Shown: positions 12,080-23,139 of the stretch, one piece after another
Layout: every line of letters begins with the position of its first letter
Position numbering within the stretch: the stretch's first letter is position 1
Assembly: GCF_047948215.1 (NCBI RefSeq)
Contig: NC_134458.1
Coordinates: 141,774,036 to 141,838,035 of the forward strand
DNA: 64,000 nucleotides
Origin: Lycorma delicatula
Taxonomy: Eukaryota > Arthropoda > Insecta > Hemiptera > Fulgoridae
Reading direction: 5' to 3'
Notes under the pieces: generated by a model
Databases searched by the model: none
What the model was told of the DNA's origin: nothing
The model's input: the letters and a program-made list of their open reading frames with translations, nothing else
Program-made: the position numbers and the translations under genes

Positions 12080-13029
12080 CCTACAACTGTGTTGTCAGCT
12101 TTTTTTATTCATGTACTCGTATTTTGTGGCAGTGTGTATTTTATTTGCACAGTGAGACCTTGGTTTTCTGAGGTTTTTGAGAGTTTTATTGATTTGCTTT
12201 TTGGAAAGTTCCGTTAATCAAACCCTTGATTTAATTTAACCATATTTTTTATGAATTTTATGCATTATAGGGATTACAATAATTTTTGGGAGATTTATGC
12301 ATTATGGAGGTTCTACGGAACCATTATTATTATTATTATTTTTATTCATGTCAGTTTATTTTCTCCGTTTAGTTAAAAAAAATTTCTGTTAAATGATACT
12401 TTATAGCACTAAATTAGGCTAGCACACAAAAATTAAACACAGTAAATTAATGAGGTATTATAACATATGCTACCAAAGCATGTTTTTTTTGTATTTATTC
12501 CATCATGCCTTTATATTTTTATGAATTTACTGTGCATAATATTAAAAAAAGAAATTATTATAAAAAATATAACAAAATCCGCCTCTATCAGACCAAATAT
12601 CAAAAATGTTTTCGGCTAATGTTTCACCTATGAGAAAGAGCTTATTATGATATCAGTTTTAATAAATATTTGATTTATTTAAAAGATCTTACTACCAACT
12701 TAGAATTAAATAAAAATGTCTTTATTTATAAAATTCAGTGTTAAAAAAAAATTATTCTGATTTGTTGTTGAACATGTACAAGTACATAAATAATTCCATT
12801 AAAAATTTTGTTCTGATTTTATTAATATATTATATTTGATGTACTATTATTTCATATATTATTTATTTCATTTCTTAATATGGACTTTAATGGATTCGTT
12901 TTTTTATTAATCTTTTTAACTTGCTTTGATCAAGTTTTACCGTATTTTCCGTTAATCTTTCCATACAAGTGTTGGGGTTGCTCATTTCTTTATTCTCGGA
13001 GTAGCACATCTACTCATGTTGCAATCTTA
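12080..13029. other. AT-rich non-coding stretch
   Basis: No feature can be supported. There are short ATT and T-rich tracts around 12330-12345. Confidence 0.35.
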
Positions 13030-13031
13030 TA

Positions 13032-14354
13032 CAGAGTTATCATAAAAGAATGGTGCGGTTTTGAACATGGTTTAAATTAAAACAGAATTACTTACAGTTT
13101 ATGTTTTTTATTTTTCAAATTTGTCGTCTCAAACATTTTTTTACATAATTAATAAATTTCAATATGTGCGCCCTTAGTCGCTCGACAAATGTCCAAACGA
13201 TATTCAACTTCTCTCCAAACATTAGTTAACATTTCTTCGTTAATGGTTGTCATTGCTTCATTAATCCTGTTTTTTAAGTGATTTAGGTCGCGAATTTTTT
13301 GTGTATGAACAACGTTTTTGATGTACCCCACAAGAAAAAATCGCAAGGTGTCAGGTCTGGACTGCTTGGAGGCCAAAGTACGGGTCCTTGCCGGCCTATC
13401 CATCGATCTCCAAATTTTTCGTTCAAAGCGTCTGTGACAAATGCATTGAAGTGGGAAGCACCGTCTTGTTGGAAATGAAGTTGATGAATGTTTTCGAGTT
13501 CATCCGGCTGAGGAAAGCAATAATCGGTTAACATGTCAAGACACACAACTCCATTAATTGTTTTTTCAGCAAAGAAGAAAGGCCCTATTACACGATTTTT
13601 CATCGCACCACACTAAACATTAACTTTAAGCGAATCGCGTTGTTTCTCAATAATTGCGTGTGGGTTTTCAGAGCCCTATATTCGTGAATTGTGTCTGTTA
13701 ACACATCCATTCACATGGAATGTATAGCTTCGTCTGTAAAAATTATATCGTCTACAAATGATTCGTTTTCACTTATTCTGTCCAACATTTCAACAGCGAA
13801 ATTGTATCGTTTTACACTAACATCGGGTTTCAATTCCTGCAGTATCTGGATTTTATAAGCGTGTAATTTCAGTTTTTTACGTAAAACTTTGTGAACTGTT
13901 GATTTTGGAATACCTAATTCGACGCTTCGACGGGGGATGGATTTCCCAGGACTTCTAATTGCCGATTGTCTAATTAGTTCAACCGTTTCGTCTGGTACAC
14001 TTGGTCTTCCGGTTGATTTTTCTGTTTCTAACCGATCCGGTTTCTTCGAATTGTTTGAACCAACGTGTTATGTTATTTTTGTGTGGTAGATCTCTTTCGA
14101 AATCACGTCGAAACGCACGTTGAACTAAAATTACGGAATTTAATTCAGGTATCAATAAAACACACTTATCCGAGAACATAGTAACTCACTAAACTCACCG
14201 CAACAACAATACAAGAACTGACGTTGTGGTTACAACTGCTGATAAACAAACTTTTGGGTTGGAGGCTTTCGGGATACCAATATAACATCTATAAATTTCC
14301 TTACAATCTTTCAATGAATTACTGAAACCGCACCATTCTTTTATGATAACTCTG
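13032..14354 (-). mobile_element. Mariner-type transposon with 30-bp perfect TIRs
   Basis: The left end cagagttatcataaaagaat plus ggtgcggttt (13032-13061) is an exact reverse complement of the right end at 14325-14354. TA dinucleotides flank both ends (13030-13031 and 14355-14356), the TA target duplication characteristic of the Tc1/mariner superfamily. The 1,323-bp element encodes a broken transposase on the minus strand. Identical ends beside a damaged gene suggest either fairly recent insertion or mobilisation of a defective copy in trans. Confidence 0.92.
13149..14179 (-). pseudogene. Mariner-type transposase, frameshifted
   Basis: Reading leftwards from 14179, the protein shows an N-terminal helix-turn-helix region (ITRWFKQFEETGSVRNRK) and a second helical block (GIPKSTVHKVLRKKLKLHAYKIQ). 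It then has the first catalytic segment (IIFTDEA), MKNRVIGPFFF, the second catalytic segment (LHFQQDGA) and the third (WPPSSPDLTPCDFFLWG). The C-terminus reads QKIRDLNHLKNRINEA and ends CRATKGAHIE. This is the DDE/D order of the IS630-Tc1-mariner superfamily. At least three lesions break it: shifts near 14000 and near 13610-13690, and one near 13290-13330 that puts the last 85 residues in another frame. The protein would bind the TIRs and cut and paste the element, but this copy cannot be functional. Confidence 0.88.
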
Positions 14355-14356
14355 TA

Positions 14357-15335
14357 TAATGTAAACAGTGTTTATAAAAATGTACAAGAGCAGTCAAAAG
14401 GTCTTAAAATAATAAAAATATGGGGCAGTTTATAATTTTGTCGCGAAATTTCGGCTTGTAAATTATTGAGGTTCTAGCCTATAATTTTGAATTTTAATAA
14501 ATTATTACTCTTTATTTTTCAATTTTGATCTAAGATTAAAGCACGAACAATATTTCTATAATTTTTCTTAGATTAACTGTTCCCAAACATTTGTGTCAGA
14601 TTAATTATATACTTATCGCTCATTGATATGTTGTGTAATTAATTGTATTTCTGAGTAAAACAGATATTGGCTTTTTTGATGCATTAATATATCAATTTTT
14701 CTTCTGCCGTAACAGAAGTAAATAAGCACAATTTGATTTAACTCTGATTTTAATTATTGTAATACCATTTACAGGAAATTAAAAAAACAAGTAATTTCGT
14801 TTTCTTTTCAGAAATTCAGTTGCTAGAATCGGTTCCTATAATTGCTTTTAAAAAAAATTTATCAAGCATTTTGATTTATAATAAATTATTTCAAAGTGAA
14901 TCAGTAGAACTTTCATGGCTTAATCATCCATATTGGTAATCTGAAAAAAAAGTTAGAAAAGAATCTTTTTTTGCAATTTCATAATTAATTTAAAACAGTT
15001 ATTTCTCGAGCTGAGTCAAGGCAGTGTATAAAACCTTCTTTATGTGTAATAGTTTAGACAACAAACGTAGGTGACAGCGTGGTTAGTGTTGACCGTTATA
15101 AATTCCCTCTACTACTCTAAATCAAATTCTAAAGAAAACCTTTAAGCAGAAGGTCAAATGAAGTGACGTAATGTCATATGTATTTAAGTTGAATTTAAAA
15201 ATTTTATTATTTGTAAGCAATGTGGTTTTCAGTATGAAATTTCCACTGTTATCTGAAATTAAGAAATGAATCTTAGCGTACTACTTCAAAAGTTGGCCAA
15301 CTTAAATTATTTATATAGTACATACAATTTTTTCT
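14357..15335. other. AT-rich non-coding stretch
   Basis: No feature can be supported from the sequence here. Confidence 0.35.
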
Positions 15336-15339
15336 TCTG

Positions 15340-15490
15340 TTTATAATTATGACGTATTTAAAATATTTGAGATAAAAGTAATAGTTATAGTTGTTTTCAC
15401 TGAAAGTAATGATGTTAGTAATCCTTATAATTCCTGTGATAAGCAAGTTAGATAATACTTATATGTATCGATTTCGCTTTTATTTTTGTA
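15340..15490 (+). repeat. Dispersed repeat D, copy 1
   Basis: The segment with ttatgacgtatttaaaatat, agtaatgatgtta, aagcaagtta and ataatact matches the reverse complement of about 19165-19310. With the matching pair 16860-16975 / 18758-18870 it shows that a larger unit around the 15.7-16.9 kb transposase was duplicated in inverted orientation near 18.8-19.3 kb. Confidence 0.55.
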
Positions 15491-15719
15491 GAAAATACAA
15501 GCGAAATGTATTTTCCTTGTAAAAATACATTTTTGAGTATTTTGCTTTGATTAGTAAATATGTAGTAATAAAGATGAACAAAAAAATGGAACTTTTGAAA
15601 AACGCAACAGAAAAATTTATTGACAAAACCGTAACTGTTGCAATTAAAAAGTATAATATTTATAAAAATGTAAAATATCAATTTATTAGAATATCTAATA
15701 TCAGTTTTTTATATTACGT

Positions 15720-16870
15720 CAGGTAGATGATGACGTGTCCTCCTCTACGTATGCACTCTACCAATCTGCTCTTGAGGTTCCCCATTACTTGCTGTAACAT
15801 CTCAGGTGGGATGCCACAAATATCGTTAAATTGATTGTTTCAATTCACCCTGTGTCTTTGGCCTACTCTTATAGACCACATAACGTAACCCACAAAATGA
15901 CAAATCCGGCAGTCTTGGTGGCAAGGGAATTTCACCGAATCTTGAGGTGATACAGTGGCCGAATAATTCTCTCTCGCTCAGCTGCCATTGATTGCCTTTC
16001 ATTGTTCAACTTCGCACCTTCTTGTTGAAACCAGGCTTCGCGCTGGTGCGCGAAATTGTTCAATGCAGATGTAACGAAAGATTGCAGCGTGTGAACATAC
16101 CAATCAGAAGTGACAGTCGTCGTGATCCGTTCCCCATTTTTGAAAAAGTCCGGTCCGATGACCCCATACGACAAAACTGCATACAAACTACTGTTACCTT
16201 GTTGCTGTATAAAGGGCGTTCATGCACTTCATCGGGGTTGCTGTCTGTTCAGTAACCATAGTACTGCTTTTTCACGTAATCTGTGTGATGGAAATATGTT
16301 TCATCGGACTTCCACAGCTAGAAATCCGTTGCCCTCGTTAATGGTTGCCATAATTTTTTGACAGAAATCAAAACGGAACTGGTGATCGTTCTTCTTCGAT
16401 TCTTACACGATCTGTAACTTGTAAGGATGAAATTTTAAGTCGAAATGAAGAATTCGGCGAAAAATCTCTCGGGACAACCCGACCACAGCTGCTTGTTTAC
16501 GAATTGAACGCCGTTGGCTCTGTGCGACTGAAACGCATACATCCTCAATATTGTGCGGAGTACGAGCACTTCGTCATATCGGGTTTTTTTCAGAGCCGAA
16601 TCAGTCTCTTCAAAACCTTTAATCCACGTTTTTGATAGAACACGTGAACTGTAATGTCGTCGTAACTCCCTCTGTGTTCCTTCTAAACTATCGTTGGTTT
16701 TGTACAACATTTTTATGGTGAAAGCACGCTGTTGACCGGTCGACTGTTCTACAACAACCGAGTGGCAAGGTTGCCTCTCCATAAAGCGATGCTGCCAACT
16801 GTACATGGCTGTCACTTCGCGTTTCAAAAGGTTCCGTTTTTTTGTGTCACCTTTTATATACATATTAGTT
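15720..16870 (-). pseudogene. Decayed mariner-type transposase
   Basis: The minus strand retains recognisable transposase pieces. The N-terminal part is at 16863-16435, with TIKMLYKTNDSLEGTQRELRRHY, LSKTWIKGFEETDSALKKTR and SHRANGVQFVNKQLWSG. The catalytic-core part is at 16186-15932, with YGVIGPDFF, a TVTSDWYVHTLQSFVTSAL stretch and WFQQEGA, where the usual D of QQDGA is E. Between and after these the frame is broken. It matches a different transposase from the 13.0-kb element (the motif order is the same but residues differ). No convincing terminal inverted repeats were found. Confidence 0.7.
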
Positions 16871-17111
16871 TAGTTAAACAATACTATACTGTTCATATTT
16901 TAATAAGTCATGTCCGTATAATAAAATAAGTTACAAAATTTGAAAAATAAAACATTTAGCGAAAAATGTATAATTTTTTTTTTAAATTATGATGAATAAT
17001 TTTTACAATACGAAATTAAAAAGAGAAAGAATATTTGATTATGTTTTATGAATCTGAAAACGAAATAATTTGTGGATATAAATGAGTAAATTAATTATTA
17101 GTATATGATAA
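16871..17111. repeat. Dispersed repeat, inverted partner at 18758-18870
   Basis: The reverse complement of about 16860-16975 (atttttcgctaaatgtttta, acttatttta and aatatgaacagtatagtatt) aligns with 18758-18870 (atttttcgctaaatctttt, acttatttt and aatatgaacagtataatact). It is probably upstream sequence of the transposase at 15.7-16.9 kb. Confidence 0.55.
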
Positions 17112-17357
17112 TCCACCGAGTTGGTCTATTGGTAAACTCGTCGTCGCAAATAAGCTGATTTCGAAGTGAAGAGTTCTAAGGTTCAAATTCTAATGAAGGC
17201 GGTTGCTTTTGTACGGATTTGGATACTTGATCGTGGATACCTATGTTCTTTGTTAGTTGGGGTTCAATTAACCACACGTCTCAGGAATGGTCCTCCTGAG
17301 TTTGTTCAAGCCTACATGTTTATCAGTACATTCAAACAGATCTGGATGAGTCGCTAA
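17112..17357 (+). mobile_element. tRNA-derived SINE, about 245 bp
   Basis: The head ccaccgagttggtctattgg corresponds to an A box (tggtctattgg), and aaggttcaaattctaat corresponds to a B box, both typical of a tRNA-derived RNA polymerase III promoter. The body has cggatttggatacttgatcg, ggttcaattaaccacacgtc and tcaggaatggtc. It is the same family as the SINE at 60974-61276 and the fragment at 7491-7565. The 3' part after about 17300 diverges. No target duplication was identified. Confidence 0.85.
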
Positions 17358-17360
17358 TTT

Positions 17361-18290
17361 AATTGTTGATGGGACTATAAATAAAAATATAGAAAAAATA
17401 AATATGATAATTTTATTTTTATCTTTTATTTAGATGTTATTGATGAATTGATTAAATTACCGTTTAATATTTAAATAAATTATAAATATGTATTTAATAA
17501 AAAAAATATATAATAGTAATAATATTATTGAGTTTTGTAAAGGTATTTATTTAATATGTAAATAAATTGAATATTTTCTTCCTTTGATATGTAAAAAAGT
17601 AAAAAAAGAAAAAAACCGAATTGTGTTGTTATTACTTATTCGATATTTCCACGACAAACAAAATACAGCCTGTTGAATTATATTTAAAGAAAAACTTTTT
17701 TTCATAACAAAATATGTTATGTAGTTCATTATTATTTAAATGTCTAATATTGCTTTGTTTATTGATTTAGTAGCTTAAAAGATAAAAATAGTAAAATACC
17801 TGAATGAAAATATTTTTCGTAAAAATATTTATTTCTGTAAAATTGGTGAGACAATATTTATGTAAAGAACAGATTACAAAAAAAAATTAAAAAAATAAAA
17901 ACCTATGATTAGATGCATATTTCGGTACACTAAAACAATCATTCAGTAGGAATTATCGAAATATATATAAAATAATTTTGTTAAAAATGTGTATAGAAAT
18001 GTAAACGAAGAAATAAATGACAGATATTTACTAAACAAAATACCAACGTTTAAGTAGTACTATTCGAAAATATCTATTTGCGTTTATTTATTATAATAAA
18101 AAAAAAACAAAAAAACAAATAAGATTAAAAAAATACTGTAACTTTTTTTATGGATGTTTTTTAGGTTATTAGTTAGCAGTTGACTGATTCGATTCTATTC
18201 TTCATTTCTTTGTTTTCTGTGATAATCTTTTAACCTCAATCTATTTATTACTGCCTACATCCTCAAATTTTTTAAAAATTTGTAGTGTAT
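17361..18290. other. Very AT-rich non-coding stretch
   Basis: A and T runs dominate, and no gene or repeat boundary can be supported. Confidence 0.35.
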
Positions 18291-18291
18291 T

Positions 18292-18372
18292 AAAAATGCC
18301 AAGCCTGACCGAGATTCGAACCCAGGACTTTTGGATAAAAGGCTGAGACGCTACCACTCCGCCACTGAGATC
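18292..18372 (-). other. tRNA-like sequence with pol III boxes (pseudogene or SINE head)
   Basis: On the minus strand tggcggagtggtagcg is a good A box and gggttcgaatctcgg a good B box. A T5 run (complement of 18292-18296) lies just downstream, as a pol III terminator would. The T-arm stem can pair, but I cannot pair the 7-bp acceptor stem or fit a convincing anticodon arm. It is therefore not called as a functional tRNA. It could be a tRNA pseudogene or the head of a second SINE family. It abuts the mariner composite starting at 18381. Confidence 0.5.
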
Positions 18373-18394
18373 TGCAGTTATATTGTGTCCCAAA

Positions 18395-18690
18395 TGAAAC
18401 TATGCATCAATGTTTCATTTATTATATTCAAATAACAATAATAGTAGCAGGAATTATACTTAACTACAGTAAATTTCTATTTGGATGCTCAGTATGGGAA
18501 CCATTTGCCTTCAGGCATGTTTGGACGCATTTCAATATGTTTCAAAATACACGCTGTAGCACAGTTTCTAATATTTGTATTTACAAACTAGATTATGTTA
18601 TTTTTCATATCCTCCAAGGTATGTGGAAACATATCGTTTAATTGCTCCCATAAATAAATATCTGTGGATCACGGTGGTCAGTGTGCTTTG
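18395..18690 (-). pseudogene. Mariner-type transposase C-terminus (left arm)
   Basis: The minus strand reads PP-stop-STDIYLWEQLN, then PHTLEDMKNNI, then after a shift VLQRVF-stop-NILKCVQTCLKANG. The end pattern (FYLW ... HTLEELK ... RV..N...R...C....G) is that of mariner-type transposase C-termini. Compared with the right arm it lacks about six residues in the PPRSPDL..TDFYLW region and has stops. Confidence 0.65.
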
Positions 18691-18757
18691 AAATGAACCC
18701 GAAAACTTCACGCAAAAAATTTAACGAAAAACGTCATAACTTAATATATATATATAT

Positions 18758-19330
18758 ATACATTTTTCGCTAAATCTTTTCTTTTTTTTAACTTATTTTC
18801 TTTGTATAAGTTTCCGACATAACTTGTAATATGAACAGTATAATACTGTTTAACTAAAATAAACCAAATCAATAAACCATTATGTACCAGTTTTGTGTAA
18901 TGAAATATCATATAATCTATTTAAACTAATTTTTGTGATGTTTCAATTAATACCACAACCATAATGCCATAATAGCTGCACAACTATAGCCTTAATGGCA
19001 TGACTGTAAACGACTTGAAAAAAATTAATACCAGTTTTATCTAAAAATGGTACAGTTAAATAGAACAAGCACGTCATGTTAGGTTTATTAGGAAGTAAAT
19101 CGTTTCCCTTGATTTTCTTCATCGTTCTCAAAATATTATTACAAATCAATAAGCTAAATCCATCAAAATACAAGCGAAATTCATGCAAAGAAGTATTATC
19201 TTAACTTGCTTATTACAAGAATTAACAGGATTTTTAACATCATTACTTACTGTAAAAGCAACCATAACTATTGCAGGTATCTCAAATAATTTAAATACGT
19301 CATAAACGAGGAAGAAATGAGCAAGCATCA
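18758..19330. repeat. Centre of the composite, repeat D inverted copy
   Basis: 18758-18870 matches the reverse complement of 16860-16975, and 19165-19310 matches the reverse complement of 15340-15490. Between them the transposase present at 15.7-16.9 kb is missing. It is therefore an internally deleted, inverted relative of that unit. The frames here are not recognisable proteins. Confidence 0.5.
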
Positions 19331-19604
19331 GCAATTTTTTCCTTATTTTTGGGCAATGAAAGGATAATGATTTTATTGTAATAACATTTTGTGTTTCTGT
19401 ATTCTTGTAAATTGGATGATTATCCGCTTACGTGAAGTAGAATACCAAATTCCAGTTTTTTTTTATGTAACGGTTGTTCCAAAATCTCATGAGGATTATT
19501 CATCTATCACATCAGATTATTTTGGCCGTTGACCCTGATAAATGGCGATTTCATTTGAAAAAATATTACATTTAGTTCTCGGGTTCTACAAACGGGAGGA
19601 GTTT

Positions 19605-19875
19605 TACCAAATATGTTACGTAAAGTTTTCGGGATAGGCTCATTTCAAAGCACATCTGACCACCGTGATCCACAGATCTTTTTCTTACAGATTTTTATTT
19701 ACGGGAGAGCAGTGAGAGTACATGATTCCTCATATCTTGGATGAATTGAAAAATAAGTAACTGAATTTGTAAATGCTCCTTCTCTGGTACTTTAGCGTGT
19801 ATTTTCAAATATATTGATACGTGTTCAGGCATGCCTGGAGGTAAATATTCTCCCTATTTAGCATCTCCTGTAAAT
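19605..19875 (+). pseudogene. Mariner-type transposase C-terminus (right arm)
   Basis: The plus strand reads PP-stop-STDLFLTDFYLRE, PHILDELKNK, then FSNI and a C-terminal CLEVN-like block. It is homologous to the left-arm fragment in opposite orientation. The third catalytic segment SPDL has become STDL. The frame is broken, and the nested retroelement begins 55 bp downstream. Confidence 0.65.
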
Positions 19876-19929
19876 ATAAATTCATTGTATTAAGTGTTAT
19901 TCCTTTTTCTGTCGTTGTTATTGGAATAT

Positions 19930-21877
19930 TTAGTTTGCTTGGCATTTCTCCCGCCATCACTCCATTCGGTCGCCCTAAAGCATAAGACCGAATGTCTGTG
20001 CCACAAACGGCTACTGAGCCACGAAACAGTTTAGCGACCAGTGTCCTAACTAGCTCCTAGAGCTAATCTAAAAGCGTGAGCGGAATAAGCGTGGTACCAT
20101 ACACCATTCGCTTGTGTGTCCCACCACCCGCTTGTCATATATCACTAAAATGGGTAGGCGCATCCCGTGAACTACTAAAACATATATGACTATCAATAAT
20201 TAATTTATCTTGTCAAAGACAGCAATTTGCTGCCACGCCTAGGCCGCTGAATGCTAGCAAGTACCTGTCCACCATAAAAGCGCTTTGAGCCTTAATCTGA
20301 CCGGTAGCCAGCCATATCTCTCGGTTTGCTTCATACAGCAGCGCGCTAGGAGTCTTATCTCTTAAGTAAACAATCTCTTAAGATGTCGGTTGAACAAAGC
20401 AACCACATCAAGGAACTCCCACACGGTCTGACAATGCGGCTCTTCCCACATTGACTCGCCGCTTGTGAGTGGCCAATTTTACCCTTGACCTCTAACTTCC
20501 AGGGTGGTTTGAGTTCTGAAACCTCCCCCCCCCCACCGGAGAGCTGGGCAATCGAAAATCATGTGTTCATTCGATTGGACCTCCCCACAGACGCACAGCT
20601 CATCAGCTATCAGGTAGAACCGAAACAAATATTGTTTAAAATTTACATGGTTGGAGAGCACTCAGGCTCCCGTTGCCCTTAAAAACGGAGAGGCATACCA
20701 TCTCCTCAGATCCTGTATAAAAATATACAAGGACCTTCCCTTAGTCGTGGCGTGCCATGCTTCCATCGCGAGGCTGTAAAGCCTCCTCCACAGGCGGGAG
20801 TTAGACAGCTGTTCGAAATTTAGAACCGGTGCATTGAGATTACCGTTCCACTCTGGTACAGGCCCGGCTCGAAACCGCATCCCAAATACCTCGACCTCCC
20901 TGCCTCTTCGCAATTTCCACATGGCCGCCCAAACTTTCACCACTAAATCGATTGGGAGAGCCTTTCCCAATAGAGTAGTAGCCTCGTAGGAGGTTGTTTT
21001 AAAAACACCAGTGCATACAATTAAGGCTCTGCGCTGGGCACTCCTTAAATTTTGAATAAGTGCTCAATTTCTTTCCTATCTATGCGTCCAAACGGACGCC
21101 GAATAAGAGTTCATACTTTCGAAGACACCTCGGTACATCAAGTAACTTGCTGATTACCGGCAAGAGGCTGATGAGTCGATAACTTACTCGGATCCTTTCC
21201 TGATTTAAAGAGCACCTCACCAAAGCCACCTCCTAACAAGTCGGAAAGCAACCTCAGTTTAGGCACCCCGAGAACAGCCTGTCAAGCGGCTGTCTTATGA
21301 CAGGCAGAAGATGATAGAAAATATCCGGGTCAAGTTGGTCAATCCCTGTTGCCTTTCTTAGTGCCATTCGAGAAACCACTCGTTTTATATCTACGGGTTC
21401 CACAGTCCGTACGACAGGGAATGTTGTCTCACCCGCTGTAACGCCGACTTCTGCTTCACCCTCCGGAGCATCTGGAAACTGAGTATCCAGGAACGTCTGG
21501 TAAGTTGCCACAGATGTTAAAGTGTGGTCACGACCGTAAAACCTGCATTGAACACTGGACAGCACGTGCAAGGGCTTTGGCCGGTAACATGACTTCGCGA
21601 GCTGCCAGGGATTGCGCTGCAACTCACGCATGGAGTCTTTCCAAAACTTGATTTGGCTTCCTTGATGGCACGAATTTATTCATTACGGGGGCGCCGGTAG
21701 ATCCGCAGACCCTCAGCGCGTACGTCATCAATGATAAACCCCGTTAGGGGGCCACGCTGGTATCTTCTCCTAGCAGACCTAGCTCTTGGGCGCAGCACGC
21801 TAAGGTCAGAGGACCACTTTTTCCCGGGTTTCCGCCTGCGTTTAACAGACGGCTCATCGGAAGCAGCGGTCATGACG
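19930..21877 (-). mobile_element. R1-like retroelement, truncated and internally deleted, 13-bp TSD
   Basis: A direct repeat gttattggaatat at 19917-19929 and 21878-21890 flanks this GC-rich insert, which splits the right arm of the mariner composite; removing it restores the arm. On the minus strand the order is pre-RT linker, start of RT, a deleted RT core, C-terminal region and 3' UTR (19930-20475). There is no A tail; the 3' end on the minus strand reads caaactaaa. The 5' end is truncated inside ORF2, upstream of RT. Confidence 0.8.
20479..21873 (-). pseudogene. R1-like ORF2 remnant
   Basis: From 21873 leftwards the frames give a basic linker (LSVLRPRARSARRRYQRG; the pre-RT region of R1/Jockey-type proteins). 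Next is IRAIKEAKSSFGKDSMRELQRNPW, then the start of RT (VEPVDIKRVVSRMALRKATGIDQLDPDIF), equivalent to the conserved KA.G.D segment. The RT palm with the YADD motif is missing (about 20975-21250 is degenerate). The remaining C-terminal part has LPIDLVVKVWAAMWKLRRGREVEVFGM and a zinc-type motif CVCGEVQSNEHMIFDC. A stop near 21676 and several shifts break it. A run of ten C at about 20523-20533 lies over the zinc motif region. Confidence 0.75.
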
Positions 21878-21945
21878 GTTATTGGAATATAATAAATTAA
21901 ATGTTAGTAAACATTGGTGCATAGTTTCATTTAGGACACCCAGTA

Positions 21946-23099
21946 GTTTAATCTTAATGTATAGTTTTTTATTCGCACGTTCCTCTATCACCAAGTTAAC
22001 CAATGCTAGATATTATTAGTACATGGCCGACAAAATCTAGTTTGTTTCTTTACATGCTGCTGTAAATTTATCTCCTCTCCTATTCGTGTTAAAATCAGTT
22101 CATTTCGCGAATTTAATCAGTTCTCCTAATTATCAGCATCTTGCTGTAACATTTCAAAGGCATCCAATCTTTTCTTTTCTGTTTTTACCGTTGATCATAT
22201 TTAATTACCATAAAGCGTTATACATTTCAAATAAATTTTTTTTTTTAAGTTCTTACTCATAGCGATGTTTTGCGGTGTTAAAACAAAGCATTACTTTTTC
22301 TTTGATTATATATATTCGCGATGGTACATAACATAGATTTCTTAATCGTAATTGAATATTAAACGAGCTGAAAATTTACCTCTCTTTATTATTTTAGCTA
22401 ACATATTAGGGTAGTCTTTAAACAACTTTACTTATAACATTATCAGATATTTTAATATTATATAATCTGACTCGCTTTCTAAATCAATTAAATCATTGTT
22501 TGCTTTTACAAAATATTTCTTAACCACGCTACTGCTTTAACGTGTAATGTTGATGTTAAAAGAAGTAGTTACTTGGTTAAAAGACTTGAAGATCAGATTG
22601 CATTTAATGTAAATCCATTTTGTTATTATTTGCTTTACTTCCATTTAAATCATTAGTAATTTCTTGTATTATTTAAGGCATCTGTTTAGCGTGTTTTTTT
22701 TTTAAATACTTGTATTTTTTTTAATAATAACTACAATTGACTAATAATGTTATATTTTCTGGCTATTTCATTTTTCTTCGCTACAATTAGATACAATTAG
22801 TTTTATGTCTAAGAAAACCGGTAATTTATTGCAAGAAATCTATTAATTACAGAGTAAATTAAGTAATAAATTACAAAAGTAAGATTTAAGCATCAATATA
22901 TCCAAATTTCGAAAAAAAATTTTTTTGCTTTTAGGGGCCTCGTAAGGAAAATTTAAGAAAAAAATTATTTGTAGAGAAGTGATCCCTAACAAAAACAAAA
23001 AAATAATTTAAAAGAGAATTGTTTAAAAATATTAAAAAATTAATTTTAACTTCTATGACCAATGAAAAAAATTGCTTCTCATTTTGGGTCCGGAATGTA
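21946..23099. other. AT-rich non-coding stretch
   Basis: No coding or repeat feature can be supported. Confidence 0.35.
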
Positions 23100-23139
23100 A
23101 GTTAAGTATCTAAACTACTTTAATTTTAGTAGCCCTCTA

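Larger units (their letters stand above)
18381..21943. mobile_element. Palindromic mariner-type composite with nested retroelement
   Basis: Left end tattgtgtcccaaatgaaac plus tatgcatcaatgttt and right end (reverse complement) ctgggtgtcctaaatgaaac plus tatgcaccaatgttt form long inverted arms. TA flanks both sides (18379-18380 and 21944-21945). The left arm is about 18381-18735; the right arm is 19600-19929 plus 21878-21943, after removing the nested retroelement. Both arms encode the C-terminal end of a transposase pointing outwards, so the element is a head-to-head duplication of a transposon 3' end around a roughly 865-bp centre (18736-19599). The centre contains sequence related to the 15.3-16.97 kb region in inverted orientation. 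Confidence 0.75.

Noticed and set aside
17547..17729. Small minus-strand frame rich in F, I and K
   Set aside because: Composition is that expected from random AT-rich DNA; no motif or flanking signals.
18943..19334. Two overlapping minus-strand frames with hydrophobic segments
   Set aside because: They lie within a repeat centre that matches non-coding DNA at 15.4 kb and show no conserved motif.
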